From assembly GCA_016195915.1 (NCBI GenBank), contig JACPYS010000022.1, positions 62,001-126,000 of the forward strand: a stretch of DNA of 64,000 nt, written 5' to 3'. The notes beneath the pieces were generated by a model. It had not been told where the DNA came from. It saw nothing but the letters and a program-made list of their open reading frames with translations, and did no database searches. Shown here one piece after another: positions 18,341-25,776 of this stretch (the stretch's first letter is position 1; every line of letters starts with the position of its first letter). Position numbers and translations under genes: made by a program. This DNA comes from Betaproteobacteria bacterium (GTDB taxonomy: Bacteria; Pseudomonadota; Gammaproteobacteria; Burkholderiales; SG8-39).

Positions 18341-20526
18341 GCTCGGTGCGACGCGGCGCGGGAGCGGCCGAGGCACTGCTCCGCGCTTACGCGGCAGTGC
18401 TGTTCTGCGACTCGCCGCGAGTGGGCGCCTGGTTCATGCTCCTGACCTGGTGCTCGCCGCGCGCTGCCGCTGCCGGCCTGATCGGACTGGCGTGCACCGC
18501 GTTGTGGGCGCGGGCATTCTCGATGTCCCTTGCCGGCGCGCCGCACCTCGTCAACGGCCTGTTGGTCGGACTGTTCATGGGAGCGTTCTACCCGTTCGAC
18601 TGGCGGCTCGCCGCCTGGCTCGCCGGCGCGTCGTTGTTCACGACGCTGTGCGCGCACTGGTTCGCCGCATTGCTCTGGCGCGCCGGCAAGCTGCCGGTGC
18701 TCAGCCTGCCGTTCGTGCTCGCCTGCTGGATCGGCGTGCTCGCCTCTCCGTGGCGCCAGGCGGTTTCCAATTTGGAGGACCCGTTCGGCGCCGCGAGCTA
18801 CCTCCTGCCGGTCGCGACGGAAAGCTTCTTCGCTTCGCTCGGCTGGCTGTTCCTCGTTCCCTATCCGGTCGCCGGAGCGCTGCTGTTCGCCGGGCTGATC
18901 GTGGCATCGCGTTACCTCGCGCTGCTCGCGCTCGCCGGCTACGCCGCGGGGCAGGCCGCACTCTGGCTTTCGGGCAGCAGCGGAGCGGACCTGTACGGAT
19001 TCAATTACATGCTGGCCGCAATGGCGCTCGGTGGCATCTTCTCCGTGCCGTCGCGCACGGGTTTCGCGATGGCCGCCGCGGGCGGGGCGCTCACGGCTTG
19101 GCTCGCGCTCGCGCTGGGCGCGGTGCTGCAGCCGCTGCAGCTGCCGCTCCTGACGTTGCCGTTCATTGCCGGCGTGTACCTGTGGCTGGGGGCGCTGGGG
19201 GTGCGCACGGAGAACCGCGCGCCCCGGATGGTGCTCGATGCGCCGGAACCCCCCGAGCGCGGCTACGAGCGCGCTCGCATCGCCCAGGTGCGCGGCAGCG
19301 CGCTCGACAGCGTCGCGCTGATGGCGCCGTTCTTCGGCGAATGGCGCGTTTCGCAGTCCTTCGACGGGCCGCACACGCACCGCAGCCCCTGGCAGCATGC
19401 GCTCGATGTGGAGATCGTCGAGGCCGGGCGCAACCGCCGCTGCGAGCGAGAGGATCAGCGCGACTATTTCTGCTTCGGCACGCCGGTGGTCGCACCCGCT
19501 GCGTCGCAGGTGGTCGGAATGCGCGACGATCTTGCCGACATGCCGCCGGGCGACGCCGACGTCGCGAACAACTGGGGCAATTTCCTGCTGCTGCGCACTG
19601 CGGGCGGCGAGCACATTCTGCTCGCGCACCTGAAACAGGGCAGCGTGCGTGCGAAGCCGGGCGAATGGGTCGTCGCCGGTCAGCAGGTGGCGTCGTGCGG
19701 CAGCTCCGGGCGTGCGCCCGAACCGCACCTGCATTTCCATGTGCAGTCCTCCGACCGGCTCGGCGCGCCGACGCGAGCGTTCCACCTTGCCAACGTGCTC
19801 GTGCGGAATGAAGGCGGCGAGGGCGAGTTCCGCCTCTACCACGTGCCCTGCGAAGGCGAATTGGTCAGCAGCGCGCCGCGCGACGACGCGCTCGCGAGCG
19901 CCCTGCGGATGCCGCAGGGAAGGACGCTCGCCTATGCGCTGACCGGTCCGTATGCGGGGCATGGCGCCAAGCACGTTGAACTGCAAAGCGGTCGGACACT
20001 GCTTGGTCAGAGCAGGCTGACCAGTGCGTCCGGTGCATCGGCCGCATTCGAGGAAACGCCTTACGTCGTCGGCCATTTCGACCGGCAGGGTGGCCGCGAC
20101 CGGCTGCTCGATCTGTGGCTGCTTTGCCTCGGGCTCACACCGCTCAGCACGGCAGCGGGTTACTGGCGCGATCGCCCGGCGCTCGCGCTATTGCCGCTCG
20201 GCCCGCTGCGGCGTGCCGCGGCTGCGCTCGCGCGCCCGCTTGGCGCCGCATGCGAGAGCACCTATCGCAGGAAATGGGACGAAGGCGAACACGCGTGGCG
20301 GCAGGATGGCGAACATCGCTTCAGCCCGTTGCCGGGCGTCACCTGGATCGCGCATACCAGCGCGTGGATCACGCCGGGCCGCGGCGTCGCGCGGCTGGGC
20401 ATGCAGATGTTCGGCCGTCGCTGGGGCGCCGTGCTGGAGGATGCGGCGCCTGCAAATGCCGATTCGAATCAATCCGATCAGTCCGAGAGCATTCAACACA
20501 ACCAACGAGAGGTCACCACCCGATGA
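18337..20526 (+). CDS. urea-transporter-like membrane domain fused to M23 metallopeptidase
   Basis: This 729-aa protein joins two unrelated domains. Residues ~30-290 hold about ten hydrophobic segments with the two repeats typical of SLC14-type urea channels (PHLVNGLLVGLFMGAF and DLYGFNYMLAAMALGG). Residues ~330-485 form an M23/LytM peptidase with intact zinc ligands: H and D in QHALDVEI (near residue 354), then AHLKQG and PHLHFHV (near 466). A final ~240 residues have no motif I recognise and end in a Ser/Asn/Gln-rich tail. The ATG overlaps the PLP gene stop (ATGA). M23 domains cut peptidoglycan cross-bridges or act as structural LytM domains. With all ligands present, catalysis is possible if the domain faces the periplasm. 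The fusion suggests transport of a small product linked to wall processing. Confidence 0.75.
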   Translation: MSSVRRGAGAAEALLRAYAAVLFCDSPRVGAWFMLLTWCSPRAAAAGLIGLACTALWARAFSMSLAGAPHLVNGLLVGLFMGAFYPFDWRLAAWLAGASLFTTLCAHWFAALLWRAGKLPVLSLPFVLACWIGVLASPWRQAVSNLEDPFGAASYLLPVATESFFASLGWLFLVPYPVAGALLFAGLIVASRYLALLALAGYAAGQAALWLSGSSGADLYGFNYMLAAMALGGIFSVPSRTGFAMAAAGGALTAWLALALGAVLQPLQLPLLTLPFIAGVYLWLGALGVRTENRAPRMVLDAPEPPERGYERARIAQVRGSALDSVALMAPFFGEWRVSQSFDGPHTHRSPWQHALDVEIVEAGRNRRCEREDQRDYFCFGTPVVAPAASQVVGMRDDLADMPPGDADVANNWGNFLLLRTAGGEHILLAHLKQGSVRAKPGEWVVAGQQVASCGSSGRAPEPHLHFHVQSSDRLGAPTRAFHLANVLVRNEGGEGEFRLYHVPCEGELVSSAPRDDALASALRMPQGRTLAYALTGPYAGHGAKHVELQSGRTLLGQSRLTSASGASAAFEETPYVVGHFDRQGGRDRLLDLWLLCLGLTPLSTAAGYWRDRPALALLPLGPLRRAAAALARPLGAACESTYRRKWDEGEHAWRQDGEHRFSPLPGVTWIAHTSAWITPGRGVARLGMQMFGRRWGAVLEDAAPANADSNQSDQSESIQHNQREVTTR

Positions 20527-21143
20527 AACCGTTCACTACAGTACGGCGCCTCGCGGCGCTTGCCGCAGGTATCGCGATCGCGCTCGCGGCGAGCGCGCAG
20601 GCAGATCCCTGGTCCGAGTCCTACCGGCTCGAAGCGCTGGGCCGTTACGCGGAAGCGCAGGCGCAGATCGCGCCGCTCTCCACCCGCCAGCCCGCGCACG
20701 AGTTCGCCGTGATCCGTTCCGCGTGGCTGACCTACCTGCAGGGGCGTTACCCGGAGTCCGAGGCCCTCTACCAGCGCGCGCTTTCGGTCAATCCTCGCTC
20801 GATCGAGGCTTCGCTCGGCGTGATGCTCCCGCAGATGGCGCAATACCGCTGGGCCGACGCGATCAAGGCAGGGCGCAAGGTGCTATCGGACAGTCCGTGG
20901 GACTACACGGCGCACGTGCGCATCATGATCTGCGAGGAAGCGATGTCTCGCTGGGACGATCTTGCGAAGCACGCCGCCGAGGCGTCGTCGCGCTATCCAA
21001 CGGACGCAACCATCCTCGTCTACTGGGCGCGCGCGGAATCGGCGTTGCGAAACGTGCGCAGGGCGCGCGAACTGTATGCCCAGGTGACCGAGCGCGTGCC
21101 CGGGCATGCCGAGGCGACAAAATATCTCAAGGCGACGCCGTAG
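20523..21143 (+). CDS. exported TPR-repeat protein
   Basis: This 206-aa protein starts at 20523, overlapping the previous stop (ATGA). A signal peptide (LAALAAGIAIALAASAQA) is followed by about four TPR-like helical repeats; the clearest is YLQGRYPESEALYQRALSVNP and the last is RARELYAQVTERVPGHAEA. It is probably a periplasmic scaffold. The coupling implies it serves the urea-transporter/M23 fusion or its substrate. No catalytic motif is seen. Confidence 0.75.
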   Translation: MKPFTTVRRLAALAAGIAIALAASAQADPWSESYRLEALGRYAEAQAQIAPLSTRQPAHEFAVIRSAWLTYLQGRYPESEALYQRALSVNPRSIEASLGVMLPQMAQYRWADAIKAGRKVLSDSPWDYTAHVRIMICEEAMSRWDDLAKHAAEASSRYPTDATILVYWARAESALRNVRRARELYAQVTERVPGHAEATKYLKATP

Positions 21144-21150
21144 GCCCCGC

Positions 21151-21813
21151 ATGCGCACGCTTCTCGCGCTGCTCACGTGCCTGCTCGGCTCTGCGTCCGC
21201 GTTCGCCCAGGCGGACCCCGCACGAATCGAGGGGCCCGGCATCCGCGTGGGCGACACGTGGATCTTCAACAAGCTCGACGGCTCAAAGCGCTCACTGGAG
21301 GAAATCTCGGTCAACGTGGTGAAGCGCGTCGACGGCGCCCGGATCGTGATGGAGTCCTCGAGTCTCGACGGCCGCAGTGTTGCCAGGATTGAGCGTACGG
21401 TCGCATTCAACCTGGTGCGCGTCGAAGGCGCCGGATTCACACAGACCGCCACGCCGTTCTACCCGAACTACAGTTTTCCGCTCTACGCGGGTAAGACCTG
21501 GAACGGGAAGGTCGTGCTCACGAACACCAATCGCCCTGGAGGGGAAACGACTGCCGCGCTGCAGGGCAGGGCGATCGGCTGGGAGATGGTCACGGTTCCC
21601 GCCGGGACCTTTCTCGCACTCAAGCTCAGCGTGAAGGGAGACTACCTCGCGACGGGGCTCGACGATACGCTGAGCGGCGTCATCGAGGACACGCTCTGGT
21701 ACGCGCCGGAAGTGCGCAATGCGGTGCGCTACGAATACCGGGACTTTGTCGGCGTCAACCGGCCCTGGAACCACGAGATCCACGAACTCGTGAGGTTTTG
21801 GCCTGGGCAGTGA
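21151..21813 (+). CDS. exported protein of unknown function
   Basis: This 220-aa protein begins with a signal peptide (LLALLTCLLGSASAFAQA) and is otherwise beta-rich, with GIRVGDTWIFNKLDG, FPLYAGKTWNGKV and TVPAGTFLALKL. This pattern is common in exported beta-sandwich proteins that annotators leave as hypothetical. The ATG at 21151 lies 7 bases after the TPR gene stop, so it closes the six-gene operon that begins with the PqqD-like gene. I see no metal or nucleophile motif. Confidence 0.7.
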   Translation: MRTLLALLTCLLGSASAFAQADPARIEGPGIRVGDTWIFNKLDGSKRSLEEISVNVVKRVDGARIVMESSSLDGRSVARIERTVAFNLVRVEGAGFTQTATPFYPNYSFPLYAGKTWNGKVVLTNTNRPGGETTAALQGRAIGWEMVTVPAGTFLALKLSVKGDYLATGLDDTLSGVIEDTLWYAPEVRNAVRYEYRDFVGVNRPWNHEIHELVRFWPGQ

Positions 21814-21869
21814 GCCGGCTCATCCCTCGAGGCGCGGCATCGTGCGCCAGGCGTGGGCACGGTGTCGAC

Positions 21870-21875
21870 TATAAT
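21870..21875 (+). promoter_or_regulatory. possible -10 element for the acyl-CoA ligase gene
   Basis: A consensus TATAAT lies 38 bases before the ATG. No good -35 hexamer is seen 17 bases upstream, so an activator would be needed, or the match is fortuitous in this GC-rich gap. Confidence 0.35.
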
Positions 21876-21912
21876 GTTTTCCCACCTTGTCGCCTGAGGC
21901 CCGGGGACTCGC

Positions 21913-23520
21913 ATGATCCGCTCGACGATGCAGCGCGCGCCACTGTCGATCAACCAGTTGCTCGAGCGCGCCGGGCGGCTGTTCCCGGATTCCGAGATCG
22001 TGAGCCGGCGGCCCGACAAGTCGCTCGTACGTCACAGCTTCTCCGATTTCTACCGCCGCTCGCGACAGCTCGCGTCGGCCCTGCTTGCCGCAGGACTGCA
22101 GAAAGGCGACCGCGTCGCCACGCTCAGCTGGAACCACTACGCGCATCTGGAGTGCTATTTCGGCATCCCTGCGGCGGGCGGAGTCATGCACACCCTGAAC
22201 CTGCGCCTGGCGCCCGACGAGATTGCGTGGATCGCCAACCACGCGAAGGACCGCTTCCTGATCATCGATGACATCCTGCTGCCCCTCTACGAGCAGTTCC
22301 GCGCCAAGCTGCCGTTCGAACAAGTCATCGTCGTGCCTTTTAGCGGTGCAAAGGTGGGCGATTCGTTTGTGGATTACGAGGCGTTCCTTGCAGGTGCGCC
22401 CGCGGGCTTCGACTATGTGGCGCACGAAGAGGACGATCCCATTTCGATGTGCTACACCTCGGGTACCACCGGCCGTCCCAAGGGGGTGGTGTATTCGCAC
22501 CGCTCCACGGTGATCCACACGCTGATGGCCAATCAGCCCGATCACTGGGGGCTGTCGGCGAAGGACCGGGTGCTGCCGGTGACGCCGATGTTTCACGCAA
22601 ACTGCTGGGGCATTCCCTACTGCTGCGTGATGCTCGGCATCAAGCTGATCTTCCCCGGCCCGCACCTGCACCCGGAGGACCTGCTGGCGCTGTTTGCCGC
22701 GGAGAAGCCCACCTACGTGCTCGGCGTGCCGACCATCTGGCTCACGATGGCGCAACTGCTCGAGTCGAATCCGGAGAAGTACAAACTGCCGGAGGGCGTG
22801 CGGATGCTGGTGGGCGGCGCAGCGATGCCCGAGTCGCTGATCCGCACCTACCTCAAGCACGGAGCAGCGGTCGCCCAGGGCTGGGGCATGACCGAAACGA
22901 GCCCGGTCGGCAGCATCGCCTACCTCAAGCCCGAACTGCAGGGCGCGAGCGAGGACGAGCGCGTCGCGCGCTTCGCGACGGCCGGGGTGCCCGCGCCGAT
23001 CATGGACCTGCGCATCGTGGACGACGAGGGCCGCGAGCAGCCCTGGGACAACAAGGCGGTGGGCGAGATCCAGGTGCGCGGGCCGTTCATTACCGGCAGC
23101 TACCACGACGTGCCGCAGGAGCCCGAGAAGTTCACCGCCGATGGCTGGCTGCGCACCGGCGACGTGGCGGCGATCGATGCGCACGGCTATATCCGCATCG
23201 CCGACCGCACCAAGGACCTGATCAAGTCGGGCGGCGAGTGGATCAGCTCGGTGGACATGGAAAACCTGCTGATGGCGCATCCTTCGGTGCAGGAGGCCGC
23301 GGTGATTGCGATTCCGGATCCGAAATGGAGCGAGCGGCCGCTGGCCTGCGTGGTGTTGAAGCCCGGCAGGACCGCGACGGCGGAGGAACTGCGGTTGCAC
23401 CTCGCGGTCAAGTTCGCCAAATGGCAATTGCCCGACCGGTTCGAGTATCTGGATGCGATCCCGCGCACCTCGACGGGAAAGTTCTGGAAAGTGAAGCTGC
23501 GCGAGCGGTTTGGTGCCTGA
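21913..23520 (+). CDS. acyl-CoA synthetase (AMP-forming, medium/long-chain or DmdB-like)
   Basis: This 535-aa ANL-superfamily ligase activates a carboxylic acid to the acyl-CoA through an acyl-AMP. Motifs: YTSGTTGRPKG near residue 181, AQGWGMTETSP, GEIQVRGPFITGSY, TGDVAAIDAHGYIRIADR, KDLIKSGGEWISS, and the C-terminal catalytic Lys in RTSTGKFWKVKLRERF. The length and the GGEWISS motif fit the fatty-acyl / 3-methylthiopropionyl-CoA ligase branch. It stands alone, with its own upstream gap. The CoA-thioester reductase operon a few genes downstream makes an aromatic or related acid a possible substrate, but this is context only. Confidence 0.85.
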   Translation: MIRSTMQRAPLSINQLLERAGRLFPDSEIVSRRPDKSLVRHSFSDFYRRSRQLASALLAAGLQKGDRVATLSWNHYAHLECYFGIPAAGGVMHTLNLRLAPDEIAWIANHAKDRFLIIDDILLPLYEQFRAKLPFEQVIVVPFSGAKVGDSFVDYEAFLAGAPAGFDYVAHEEDDPISMCYTSGTTGRPKGVVYSHRSTVIHTLMANQPDHWGLSAKDRVLPVTPMFHANCWGIPYCCVMLGIKLIFPGPHLHPEDLLALFAAEKPTYVLGVPTIWLTMAQLLESNPEKYKLPEGVRMLVGGAAMPESLIRTYLKHGAAVAQGWGMTETSPVGSIAYLKPELQGASEDERVARFATAGVPAPIMDLRIVDDEGREQPWDNKAVGEIQVRGPFITGSYHDVPQEPEKFTADGWLRTGDVAAIDAHGYIRIADRTKDLIKSGGEWISSVDMENLLMAHPSVQEAAVIAIPDPKWSERPLACVVLKPGRTATAEELRLHLAVKFAKWQLPDRFEYLDAIPRTSTGKFWKVKLRERFGA

Positions 23521-23547
23521 GCGCGTCAGTGCGAAATTGGAGCTGTG

Positions 23548-24522
23548 ATGGCTGAATCAACCAGGTGGGCGTTTCCCGCGGAGATGCAACCCGCTCCGAA
23601 CGAGGTCGGCTTCGATCTCGCGCAGGCGCTCGACGCGGTGGTGTCGGTGCGCACCGAGGTGCCGGAGGACGCGTTTACCGCCTCGATCCTCGGCACCGAG
23701 CGTTCGGGAAATGGCGTGGTGATCCGTGAAGACGGGCTCGTCCTCACCATCGGATACCTGATTACCGAGGCGAGCAGCGTCTGGCTGACGACGAATCGCG
23801 GAACGGTCGTGGGCGGGTATCCGATCGCCTACGATCAGACGACGGGTTTCGGTCTTGTGCAGGCGCTCGGCCGGCTCGGCGTGTCACCGCTCGGGCGCGG
23901 TTCGGCCGCGTCATGCGGCGTCGGCGATGACGTGATCGTGGCGGGGCATGGCGGGCGCGCGCATGCGCTCAAGTCGACCGTCCTTGCCAAACGCGAATTT
24001 GCCGGGTATTGGGAGTACGTGCTCGACGAGGCGCTGTTCACCACACCGGCGCATCCGCAATGGGGCGGCGCCGCACTGCTCGGCTCCGAAGGACGGCTGC
24101 TCGGGATCGGCTCCTTGCTGGTGCAGGAGGAGCACGGGGACGAATCGGTACAGGGCAACATGATGGTGCCGGTCGATATCCTCGAACCGATCCTCGAGGA
24201 CCTGTTGACGCGCGGGCGCGCGCAAGGTCCTGTGCGTCCGTGGCTCGGCATGTACACCACGCAGATCGGCGAGCAACTGGTGGTTGCGGGCCTGGCCGAC
24301 GGGGGGCCCGCGGACCGCGCGGCGGTGAAGAGCGGCGATCTGGTGCTCGAAGTGGCTGGTGAGCACGCCACCGGCCTGGCGGATTTTTTCCGCAGGGTGT
24401 GGCGTCTCGGTCCCGCGGGAACCGAGGTGCCGCTGACGCTCTCGCGCGAGGGTGAGCTGTCGCGCGTGACCGTGCGCTCGGCCGACCGGCAGGATTTCCT
24501 GAAGAAACCGAAGCTGCACTGA
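23548..24522 (+). CDS. HtrA/DegP-like protein with degenerate protease site and PDZ domain
   Basis: This 324-aa protein has an S1C trypsin-like fold followed by a PDZ domain (PWLGMYTTQIGEQLVVAGL, GPADRAAVKSGDLVLEVAG). All three catalytic positions are changed. The His region reads VLTIGYLITEA (Y70) where HtrA has LTNNHVV. The Asp position reads QTTGFG (G100). The Ser position reads HPQWGGAAL (W172) where HtrA has GNSGGPL. It is probably a non-proteolytic scaffold or sensor. No signal peptide is seen, so it looks cytoplasmic. The ATG at 23548 is preferred to the GTG one codon earlier. It lies 28 bases after the acyl-CoA ligase. Confidence 0.75.
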   Translation: MAESTRWAFPAEMQPAPNEVGFDLAQALDAVVSVRTEVPEDAFTASILGTERSGNGVVIREDGLVLTIGYLITEASSVWLTTNRGTVVGGYPIAYDQTTGFGLVQALGRLGVSPLGRGSAASCGVGDDVIVAGHGGRAHALKSTVLAKREFAGYWEYVLDEALFTTPAHPQWGGAALLGSEGRLLGIGSLLVQEEHGDESVQGNMMVPVDILEPILEDLLTRGRAQGPVRPWLGMYTTQIGEQLVVAGLADGGPADRAAVKSGDLVLEVAGEHATGLADFFRRVWRLGPAGTEVPLTLSREGELSRVTVRSADRQDFLKKPKLH

Positions 24523-24541
24523 GGCGCGACACGCGAAACCG

Positions 24542-24570
24542 TTGCGCGCGGGCCGTTTCGCGTCTAAAAT
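24542..24570 (+). promoter_or_regulatory. sigma70-like promoter of the tetR-hcr operon, probably giving a leaderless transcript
   Basis: TTGCGC (24542-24547) and TAAAAT (24565-24570) are separated by exactly 17 bases. The expected transcription start is about 7 bases after the -10, at or next to the A of the ATG at 24578. The regulator mRNA would then start at its own start codon. Confidence 0.5.
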
Positions 24571-24631
24571 TGGAACCATGGTTCAAATTTTGAATTCTGG
24601 TTCCAATCCTACCTCCGGACTTGGTTCCAAT
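24566..24631. promoter_or_regulatory. palindromic operator and TGGTTCCAAT repeats over the tetR promoter and start codon
   Basis: Bases 24566-24591 form a 26-bp palindrome centred on CCATGG with one mismatched pair. It covers the -10 box and the ATG. The 10-mer TGGTTCCAAT appears inverted at 24569-24578, with one mismatch at 24579-24588 (TGGTTCAAAT), and exactly at 24598-24607 and 24622-24631. Four copies within 63 bases suggest cooperative binding of the TetR-family product, the last two inside the coding sequence. Confidence 0.7.
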
Positions 24632-25276
24632 AGGCTCTCCTCCGAGCGCGTGCGGCGCAAGAACGAGGCGCGCCGGCTGGAAATCCTTCACGCCGCCGCC
24701 CGCGTCTTCCGTCGCCGCGGCCTGGCCGCGGCCGGGATGCGCGAGATCGCCGACGAAGCCGACCTGTCCCCCGGCAACCTCTACCATTACTTCAGTGGCA
24801 AGGACGAGATCCTGCTGTTCTGCCAGGACCGCACGCTCGAGCACATGCTCGCGGCGGTGAAGGCGGCATGCGCCTCCAAGGTTCCGGTGGCCGAGCAGTT
24901 GCGCGCGGTGATGAGCGCCCATGTGCACTGCATGCTCGACGAACTGGAGGGGGCCACCGCGCACCTGGAGGTCGAGGCGCTGCCCGAACCACTGCGCGCG
25001 CCGATCATCGCCAAGCGAGATGCCTACGAACGCGCGGTGCGCGCGCTGGTCGCGCAAGGCATGAAACGCGGCGAATTCGCCGCCGGCGACGCCTCGCTCG
25101 TGACGCGGGCAATGCTCGGTGCGGTCAACTGGACCGCGCGCTGGTACCGTCCCGATGGCGCGCGTTCGGTCACCGAGATCGCGCGCTCGCTGTCCGATTA
25201 CCTGGTGCGGGGCCTGGCCGCCGCGCCTTCAACCCGGTCCGCGCGAACCGCGGCCGTTTCCGGAGTCAGAAAATGA
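24578..25276 (+). CDS. TetR/AcrR-family transcriptional regulator
   Basis: This protein is 232 aa from the ATG at 24578. The N-terminal helix-turn-helix is typical (EILHAAARVFRRRGLAAAGMREIADEADLSPGNLYHYF in two parts, at residues ~27-65), followed by a ligand-binding helical domain. The first ~20 residues are encoded by operator repeats and are probably unstructured; a start further downstream cannot be excluded. Its stop overlaps the ATG of the iron-sulfur subunit gene (ATGA), so it is the first gene of the Hcr-like operon and should repress it through the palindrome at its start. A CoA-thioester ligand is a reasonable guess from context. Confidence 0.88.
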   Translation: MVQILNSGSNPTSGLGSNRLSSERVRRKNEARRLEILHAAARVFRRRGLAAAGMREIADEADLSPGNLYHYFSGKDEILLFCQDRTLEHMLAAVKAACASKVPVAEQLRAVMSAHVHCMLDELEGATAHLEVEALPEPLRAPIIAKRDAYERAVRALVAQGMKRGEFAAGDASLVTRAMLGAVNWTARWYRPDGARSVTEIARSLSDYLVRGLAAAPSTRSARTAAVSGVRK

Positions 25277-25776
25277 ACGCCGTGGTGAGTGTCCAGCGCA
25301 ATGTCCGCATGACCTTGCGCGTGAACGGTGAAGATTTTGACGCACTGTTCGCGCCCTACAAGACGCTGCTCGAGGTGCTGCGCGAGGACCTTGACCTGAC
25401 AGGGACCAAGCACGGCTGCGAGCTCGGCGAATGCGGTGCCTGCGCGGTGCTGCTCGACGGCGAGCCCGTGCTTGCCTGCCTGGTGCTGGCGGTGGAGTGC
25501 GAGGGCCGTTCGATCGAGACTGTGGAGGGTCTCGCGCGCGGCTCGGAGCTGCATCCGCTGCAGTCGGCCTTTGCCGATCTCGGCGGGACGCAATGCGGTT
25601 ATTGCACGCCGGGAATCCTCATGACCGCCAAGGCGCTGCTCGACAGGGAACCCGATCCGGGGCGCGAGCGCATCCGCGAAGCGATCTCGGGCAACCTGTG
25701 CCGCTGCACCGGCTACCAGCAGATCTACGAGTCCATCGAAGAGGGAGCGCGCAGGATGCGCGAGCAAAGCCAATGA
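25273..25776 (+). CDS. [2Fe-2S] subunit of a molybdenum hydroxylase, HcrC-like
   Basis: This 167-aa small subunit of the xanthine-oxidase family has the two cluster motifs. The plant-type site is HGCELGECGACAVLLDG with a further Cys in VLACL. The C-terminal cluster is TQCGYCTPG ... NLCRCTGYQ. It passes electrons between the molybdenum and FAD subunits. It overlaps both neighbours by ATGA. With the HcrB-like third subunit, the complex is best read as a 4-hydroxybenzoyl-CoA reductase-like enzyme. Confidence 0.88.
   Translation: MNAVVSVQRNVRMTLRVNGEDFDALFAPYKTLLEVLREDLDLTGTKHGCELGECGACAVLLDGEPVLACLVLAVECEGRSIETVEGLARGSELHPLQSAFADLGGTQCGYCTPGILMTAKALLDREPDPGRERIREAISGNLCRCTGYQQIYESIEEGARRMREQSQ

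Noticed and set aside
18166-20076. 636-codon antisense frame over the urea-transporter/M23 gene
   Set aside because: Very Arg/Glu/Gln-rich composition typical of reverse-strand shadows; the sense gene has membrane repeats and zinc ligands.
21820-23427. 535-codon antisense frame over the acyl-CoA ligase
   Set aside because: Exactly opposite a gene with all AMP-ligase motifs.
23548-24522. active S1C serine protease
   Set aside because: All three catalytic positions are substituted.
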